A model generated the notes under the pieces. The model ran no database searches and was not told the origin of the DNA. It saw only the letters and a list, made by a program, of their open reading frames with translations. The translations under genes were made by a program, and so were the position numbers. A stretch of DNA of 11,667 bases from Candidatus Omnitrophota bacterium. GTDB lineage: Bacteria > Omnitrophota > Gorgyraeia > JAGLLT01. The stretch lies in NCBI GenBank assembly GCA_030630095.1, contig DAOVNW010000014.1:1-11667 (forward strand), read 5' to 3'. Positions 6,765 to 11,667 of this stretch are shown here, in pieces; position 1 is the first letter of the stretch; each line of letters begins with the position of its first letter.

Positions 6765-7325
6765 ATGAAACTTCTTTTGCATACCTGCTGCGCGCCGTGT
6801 TTAATCTATCCTAAAAAAGTACTGGAAGAAAGAGATTTTGAGGTAGTCTCTTTTTTCTATAATCCCAATATTCATCCTTACACCGAGTACAAAAAACGCC
6901 TTGGCAGTTTAGAGGAGTACACGCGAAATAACGAGGTTAAGCTCTATACCGCCCCCGACTATGATATTGAGAATTTTTTTGGAGTTTTAAACGGTAAAAC
7001 AGAAGAGCCGGATAGATGTGCCGCCTGCTGGTATCTGCGCCTCAGGGAGTCGGCCAAAAAAGCAAGAGAACTCGGGATTGATGTTTTCACAACCACCCTT
7101 TTAGTAAGCCCCTACCAGAATAAAAAACTCATTAAAGAGGCCGGTGAACGGGCGGCGGAAGAAGAGGGAATAAAATTTTATTATCAGGATTTTAGTGATG
7201 GTTTTCGCGAGGCGCATAATGAAGCGCGAAACTCAGGGCTTTATCTGCAAAAGTACTGCGGCTGTTTGTTTTCTGAAAGAGCCCGTTACCTGAAAAAATA
7301 CCGGAAAATAAATGAAAAAATATAA
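6765..7325 (+). CDS. queH: epoxyqueuosine reductase QueH
   Basis: QueH (formerly DUF208) performs the last step of queuosine synthesis, reducing epoxyqueuosine in tRNA to queuosine. It replaces the unrelated cobalamin enzyme QueG. The 186-residue protein carries the family's cysteine pattern: TCCAPC near the N-terminus (Cys8, Cys9, Cys12), DRCAACW (Cys85, Cys88) and YCGC near the C-terminus (Cys165, Cys167). These residues bind an iron-sulfur cluster with a nearby metal site. FYNPNIHPYTEYKKR (31-45) and LLVSPYQN (112-119) are further family blocks. It starts 8 bases after ruvB, and its 3' end overlaps the next gene by 14 bases. The other two tRNA-level enzymes of the pathway, queA and tgt, lie downstream, which strongly supports the assignment. 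Confidence 0.93.
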   Translation: MKLLLHTCCAPCLIYPKKVLEERDFEVVSFFYNPNIHPYTEYKKRLGSLEEYTRNNEVKLYTAPDYDIENFFGVLNGKTEEPDRCAACWYLRLRESAKKARELGIDVFTTTLLVSPYQNKKLIKEAGERAAEEEGIKFYYQDFSDGFREAHNEARNSGLYLQKYCGCLFSERARYLKKYRKINEKI

Positions 7326-8502
7326 AAATATTGCCCGATTGCTGATTATCTGCGGAGCTCTATCATTATTTGTCTCAAACGGTGTACTGGCAATGTCAGC
7401 CAAACCCGAAGGCCCGAAAAAATACATTAGGGTGGCCATTAGCAAGGGCAAAAAAAGTGTTAAGCTTTACCTGAAAGGCCGCTACAGTATTTATACTCTG
7501 CATACAAATGAGCTTTTAAAAGACGGTAGTAATCTCAAAACCAACGTTTACCCGTTGGCCGGCGGTATAAAGCTGGGAAAGGAGGATTTAAAGGTTTTTG
7601 GTATCAGGATAGCTACGGCGCGGGATGCATCCATAGTAATCAATGGCCGTAAATTCAGAGGTATAATGGACATCATTAGAGAGGCTGATGGACGCTTACT
7701 TCTGGTTAATCACGTTGATATTGAAGAGTACCTTTGTGGAGTCCTTCGCCATGAGGTTCCGCACCACTGGCCGATGGAAACCTTAAAGGCGCAGGCGGTT
7801 GTCTCCAGAACTTTTGCTTTGTACCAGCACAAGAGTAACAAGGAAATGGATTACGATTTAACCAATACCACTTTTTCCCAGGTTTATGGCGGCGCCGCCG
7901 GCGAGAAGCGCAAAACTAATAAGGCCGTCATAGAAACATACGGTGAGGTGTTAACCTATAACGGGACGATATTTCCGGCCTATTTCCACGCCTGCTGTGG
8001 AGGGCACACACAGGATGCCGGCCGCCTCTGGAAGACCAATCTGCCTGTTTTAAAAGGACAAACCTGCGGTTATTGCCGCGGCACCCCGCACTATTTATGG
8101 AAGAGAAAGGTTTCTCTCTGGAAGATACGGGGGCATCTAAACGATAACGGTTATAAAATAGGCAAAATACTTTCTATTAAAGCTATTGATTATGACGCTT
8201 CGGGCAGGGTAGAAAATCTCAAGGTATGTCATTCCGGAGGAGAGGCCGTTATTTCCGCCTACAGATTTCGCATTATAGTCAGTCCAACGCTTATTAAATC
8301 GTCAAAGTTTAAAATTAAAACTAAATCTGATTACGCCTATTTCGAAGGCAAGGGCTGGGGGCACGGTGTCGGTATGTGTCAGTGGGGCGCCTTTGGTATG
8401 GCCATGAAAAGATATAAAAAAGAGGATATTCTCCGGTTTTATTACCCCTCAAGTGAAACAAAAAATATCTGGTCTGAAGATGCTAACCTTAAACTCTTTT
8501 GA
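7312..8502 (+). CDS. SpoIID/LytB-domain protein, probable peptidoglycan lytic transglycosylase
   Basis: A 396-residue exported protein with a signal-peptide-like N-terminus (basic MKKYKN, hydrophobic 9-27, likely cleavage after LAMSA near 30). The SpoIID domain spans about 130-260: VDIEEYLCGVLRHEVP (135-150) holds Glu148, which aligns with the catalytic acid of Bacillus SpoIID. KAQAVVSRTFAL (159-170) and the FHACCGGHTQDAG block (225-237) follow. FEGKGWGHGVGMCQWGAFGM (344-363) is the conserved C-terminal signature. Four cysteines (228, 229, 252, 255) around HACCGG and TCGYC could form a zinc site, as SpoIID enzymes can bind zinc. SpoIID cleaves denuded glycan strands during sporulation engulfment, but relatives occur widely in non-sporulators, where the role is unclear. 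The ATG lies inside queH and the 3' end overlaps queA, so translation is probably coupled. Confidence 0.9.
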   Translation: MKKYKNIARLLIICGALSLFVSNGVLAMSAKPEGPKKYIRVAISKGKKSVKLYLKGRYSIYTLHTNELLKDGSNLKTNVYPLAGGIKLGKEDLKVFGIRIATARDASIVINGRKFRGIMDIIREADGRLLLVNHVDIEEYLCGVLRHEVPHHWPMETLKAQAVVSRTFALYQHKSNKEMDYDLTNTTFSQVYGGAAGEKRKTNKAVIETYGEVLTYNGTIFPAYFHACCGGHTQDAGRLWKTNLPVLKGQTCGYCRGTPHYLWKRKVSLWKIRGHLNDNGYKIGKILSIKAIDYDASGRVENLKVCHSGGEAVISAYRFRIIVSPTLIKSSKFKIKTKSDYAYFEGKGWGHGVGMCQWGAFGMAMKRYKKEDILRFYYPSSETKNIWSEDANLKLF

Positions 8503-9538
8503 TTATCACCTGCCGGAAGATTTGATTGCCCAGTATCCCGCCGGAAAGAGGCGGCTTTCGCGCCTTTTGGTTCTTGACAGGCGCCGGCGCACAATAGAAC
8601 ACAAAAATTTCACCGACTTTATAAGTTACCTAAGCGGGAAAGATACCTTGGCTTTAAATAATACTTATGTTATACCCGCGCGGTTGAACGCGATAAGAAA
8701 ATCAACCGGTGCTAAGCTGGAAGTTTTTATTACAAGAAAAACAGCACCGTATAAATATCAGGTACTCATTAAACCTTCAAAGAGGGCAAAGGAAGGTGAG
8801 ATAATTGTCCTGAAAAAAAGCGGGCTTGAGGCCCGGGTTATTAAAGATAACTCTCCTATGAAGCTTATAGAGTTTGAAAAAAACGCGGATATTGAAGTGA
8901 AGCTGGAAGAAGAAGGAGCGGTTCCCCTTCCGCCGTATATAAAAAGACAGCCTGATAAAGCTGACAAGAGCCGCTATCAAACTGTATTTGCCCGGCATAA
9001 AGGAGCAGTCGCGGCCCCGACCGCGGGATTGCATTTTGACAAACCCTATTTAAAAGAGATAGAGTGTAAGGGCACCGCTATTTGTTATTTGACTTTACAC
9101 GTCAGTTATGGTACATTTAAACCCATAACGCGAGAGGAGTTAGATGAAGGCCGGCTTCATTCTGAGTGGTATAGAATACCGCCAAAAACGGCTTCACGCT
9201 TAAATAAAACGGCATCCTCGGGCGGCAGGGTTATTGCTGTGGGAACAACGGTTTCCAGGGCATTGGAGTCAGCGGTTTTAAATTCAAGGCTTCATCCGGT
9301 TGAATCGGAGACCGATATATTTATTTATCCGCCGTATAAGTTTAAATTTACAGACGCTTTATTGACCAACTTTCATTTGCCGCGAAGTTCGCTTTTGATG
9401 TTGGTAAGCGCCTTTGTAAGTTCAGAAAAAACTATGAATATTAAGGAAGGGCATAGTTTTTTAATGAAGGCATACGAAGAGGCCGTTAGGCAAAAGTACC
9501 GCTTCTACAGTTACGGCGACGCGATGCTCATTATTTAG
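8480..9538 (+). CDS. queA: S-adenosylmethionine:tRNA ribosyltransferase-isomerase QueA
   Basis: QueA transfers and rearranges the ribosyl group of S-adenosylmethionine onto preQ1 in tRNA, forming epoxyqueuosine. I chose the ATG at 8480, because the resulting N-terminus MLTLNSFDYHLPEDLIAQYP matches the usual family start. An in-frame ATG at 8453 would add nine residues deeper in the preceding gene. The 352-residue product is close to the E. coli length. Family blocks are RLSRLLVLDR (about 25-34), LNNTYVIPARL, the signature AAPTAGLHFD (about 177-186), LHVSYGTFKP, AVGTTVSRALES, and the C-terminal TNFHLPRSSLLMLVSAF and GDAMLII. The start overlaps the end of the SpoIID-like gene by 23 bases. tgt follows after 49 bases, the classical queA-tgt pairing. 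Confidence 0.95.
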   Translation: MLTLNSFDYHLPEDLIAQYPAGKRRLSRLLVLDRRRRTIEHKNFTDFISYLSGKDTLALNNTYVIPARLNAIRKSTGAKLEVFITRKTAPYKYQVLIKPSKRAKEGEIIVLKKSGLEARVIKDNSPMKLIEFEKNADIEVKLEEEGAVPLPPYIKRQPDKADKSRYQTVFARHKGAVAAPTAGLHFDKPYLKEIECKGTAICYLTLHVSYGTFKPITREELDEGRLHSEWYRIPPKTASRLNKTASSGGRVIAVGTTVSRALESAVLNSRLHPVESETDIFIYPPYKFKFTDALLTNFHLPRSSLLMLVSAFVSSEKTMNIKEGHSFLMKAYEEAVRQKYRFYSYGDAMLII

Positions 9539-9570
9539 TATTGCGTATATCGTCGCGGGTATTGCGCATA
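9539..9570. repeat. two TATTGCGYATA direct repeats between queA and tgt
   Basis: TATTGCGTATA (9539-9549) and TATTGCGCATA (9560-9570) match at 10 of 11 positions. They are 21 bp apart start to start, about two helical turns. They fill most of the 49-bp queA-tgt spacer, the largest gap in the operon. A protein-binding site is possible; chance similarity is not excluded. Confidence 0.25.
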
Positions 9571-9587
9571 CAAGATGACAATATAAT

Positions 9588-10716
<1,129 letters not shown>

Positions 10717-10727
10717 AAAGGGGAATT

Positions 10728-11060
10728 ATGTTTACTTTAGCCAGTATCGCTTATGCTTTCGGGACTACACCGCAGGCGCAGTCTGTTGACGGAGGAGCGC
10801 CCAATCCAATTATGACTTTATTGCCTTTTATTCTAATTATAGGGGTATTTTACTTTATCCTTTTGCGCCCCCAGAGAAAAAAGCAAAAGGAACATGCTGA
10901 AGTACTAAACAGCCTGAAAAAAAATGATGATGTGATTACAGCAGGCGGCATTCATGGCACAATTGTTAACGTAAAAGATACTACTTTTATCTTGCGAGTT
11001 GATGATAACGTTAGGATAGAAATACAAAAAGGATCAATTTCAGGTAAAAAGAAGAAGTAG
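10728..11060 (+). CDS. yajC: preprotein translocase subunit YajC
   Basis: YajC is a small single-span inner-membrane protein that associates with SecDF in the Sec translocon. The 110 residues show a short polar N-terminus, one hydrophobic segment at about 29-46 (MTLLPFILIIGVFYFILL), and the family hallmark RPQRKKQKEH (47-56) on the cytoplasmic side. The conserved LKKNDDVITAGGIHGTIVNV block (about 63-82) and a basic tail follow. AAAGGGG before the ATG is a good ribosome site. It starts 11 bases after tgt and is followed after 12 bases by secD, the common tgt-yajC-secD order. Confidence 0.95.
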   Translation: MFTLASIAYAFGTTPQAQSVDGGAPNPIMTLLPFILIIGVFYFILLRPQRKKQKEHAEVLNSLKKNDDVITAGGIHGTIVNVKDTTFILRVDDNVRIEIQKGSISGKKKK

Positions 11061-11072
11061 AAAGGATTAATC

Positions 11073-11667
11073 GTGACTGCTAATTATCGATGGAAGGTTT
11101 TGCTGGTTGTGGTTGTGGTGGCGTGCTCTTTGTGGCTTATGTATCCGCCGGCAGAGAGGATAAATTTAGGGCTTGATTTGCAGGGCGGTATGCATCTTGT
11201 ACTCAAGGTTAATACGGATGATCTGCCTAAAGACGCCCGCGCCGGAGCTGTCAGGCGCGCCCTTGAGATTATAAGAAACAGGATTGATGAGTTTGGAGTA
11301 AAGGAACCTTCTATCCAGTTAAAGGGTAAAAACCGTATTATTGTTGAGCTTCCCGGCATAGAAGAAAGACAGCGCGCGGTTGATCTTATCGGCCAGACGG
11401 CGCTTTTGGAGTTCAAGCTGGTTGCTCCCTGGGAAGTGACCGAGGCGACGCTTAACAAGATAGATAAAATTACTCCTTTTCTTGATAAACTCAACATCAT
11501 AGATACTTCCACAAACGAAGGTGTTGCTTATAAATATATTACCTTTGACGGTAAGGATAAAGATGAAATAAGAAAGATTCTAAGTGACCCCGGAGTAAAA
11601 GAGGCTATCTCTGATAAATATCAGATGCTTCTTTCAAAAGAGCTTGAGGAGGGTGAGAGTAAGTATA
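11073..11667 (+). CDS. secD: protein translocase subunit SecD (3' end beyond window)
   Basis: SecD with SecF uses the proton gradient to promote release of proteins crossing the Sec channel. The visible part begins at GTG, with AAAGGA at 11061-11066 just upstream, and stays open to the window end (198 residues). It has one N-terminal transmembrane segment (about 9-24, VLLVVVVVACSLWLMY), then the hallmark GLDLQGGMHLVLKV (33-46). ALEIIRNRIDEFGVKEPSIQ and the IVELPGI segment of the first periplasmic domain come next, and then a divergent loop. The remaining periplasmic P1 head and transmembrane helices 2-6 are outside the window. GTG is chosen because it leaves a normal short cytoplasmic lead before the first helix; no better start lies nearby. 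Confidence 0.95.
   Translation, partial: MTANYRWKVLLVVVVVACSLWLMYPPAERINLGLDLQGGMHLVLKVNTDDLPKDARAGAVRRALEIIRNRIDEFGVKEPSIQLKGKNRIIVELPGIEERQRAVDLIGQTALLEFKLVAPWEVTEATLNKIDKITPFLDKLNIIDTSTNEGVAYKYITFDGKDKDEIRKILSDPGVKEAISDKYQMLLSKELEEGESKY

Noticed and set aside
8453..8479. Upstream ATG giving QueA nine extra residues
   Set aside because: The extra residues (MKQKISGLK) match nothing in the family, whereas the ATG at 8480 gives the expected N-terminus.
9582..9587. TATAAT immediately before the tgt start codon, as a -10 element
   Set aside because: A start point about 6-7 bases downstream would fall inside the coding region, and no -35 lies at 16-18 bp. It is better explained as AT-rich spacer.
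11084..11512. Long open frame on the minus strand opposite secD
   Set aside because: The plus strand clearly encodes SecD with GLDLQGG and the first periplasmic domain. The reverse frame has no recognisable protein pattern and is a shadow.

Overview
The window reads as a compact, moderately AT-rich bacterial chromosome segment in which every supported gene lies on the + strand. The organism cannot be named from sequence alone. The secreted SurA/PpiC-like foldase and the SpoIID-like protein both have cleavable-type signal peptides without a lipobox cysteine, which fits a Gram-negative-type envelope better than a Firmicute one. The gene order (yebC-ruvC-ruvA-ruvB, a SpoIID-like gene, queA, tgt, yajC, secD) occurs in Clostridia and several deep-branching or candidate phyla. 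An uncultured lineage such as an Omnitrophota-like bacterium is my low-confidence guess.

Left part (1-2217): the first 50 bases carry two imperfect direct repeats that resemble an insertion-sequence end. A sigma70-type promoter with an extended -10 follows, then an EF-G paralogue of the EF-G-2/FusA2 type. Middle accessory patch (2218-2833): a small intact 59-residue ORF overlaps a nucleotidyltransferase gene that has lost its catalytic core through an out-of-frame internal deletion. A short repeat-like sequence (ATGTTGA twice, then GACCCGACCCC) lies just downstream. Next comes a secreted parvulin-type prolyl isomerase (2834-3727).

Right part (3743-11667): a clear promoter (TTTACA, 17 bp, TATAAT with extended TG) launches what looks like one long operon: yebC, ruvC, ruvA, ruvB, queH, spoIID-like, queA, tgt, yajC and secD (cut by the window edge). 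Gaps run from 2 to 49 bp, and three junctions overlap. Its themes are Holliday junction processing (RuvABC), tRNA queuosine modification (Tgt base exchange, QueA, QueH) and Sec translocation (YajC, SecD), plus a translation factor (YebC) and a peptidoglycan enzyme.

Two disruptions stand out. tgt is split by a +1 frame change exactly at a run of nine A's (9800-9808), yet the two halves together give 375 residues with all catalytic and zinc residues. The nucleotidyltransferase at 2392-2704 is a clear deletion pseudogene that retains an intact overlapping partner ORF. No tRNA, rRNA, CRISPR array or complete mobile element was found, and no stretch longer than 300 bases lacks a gene or gene remnant.
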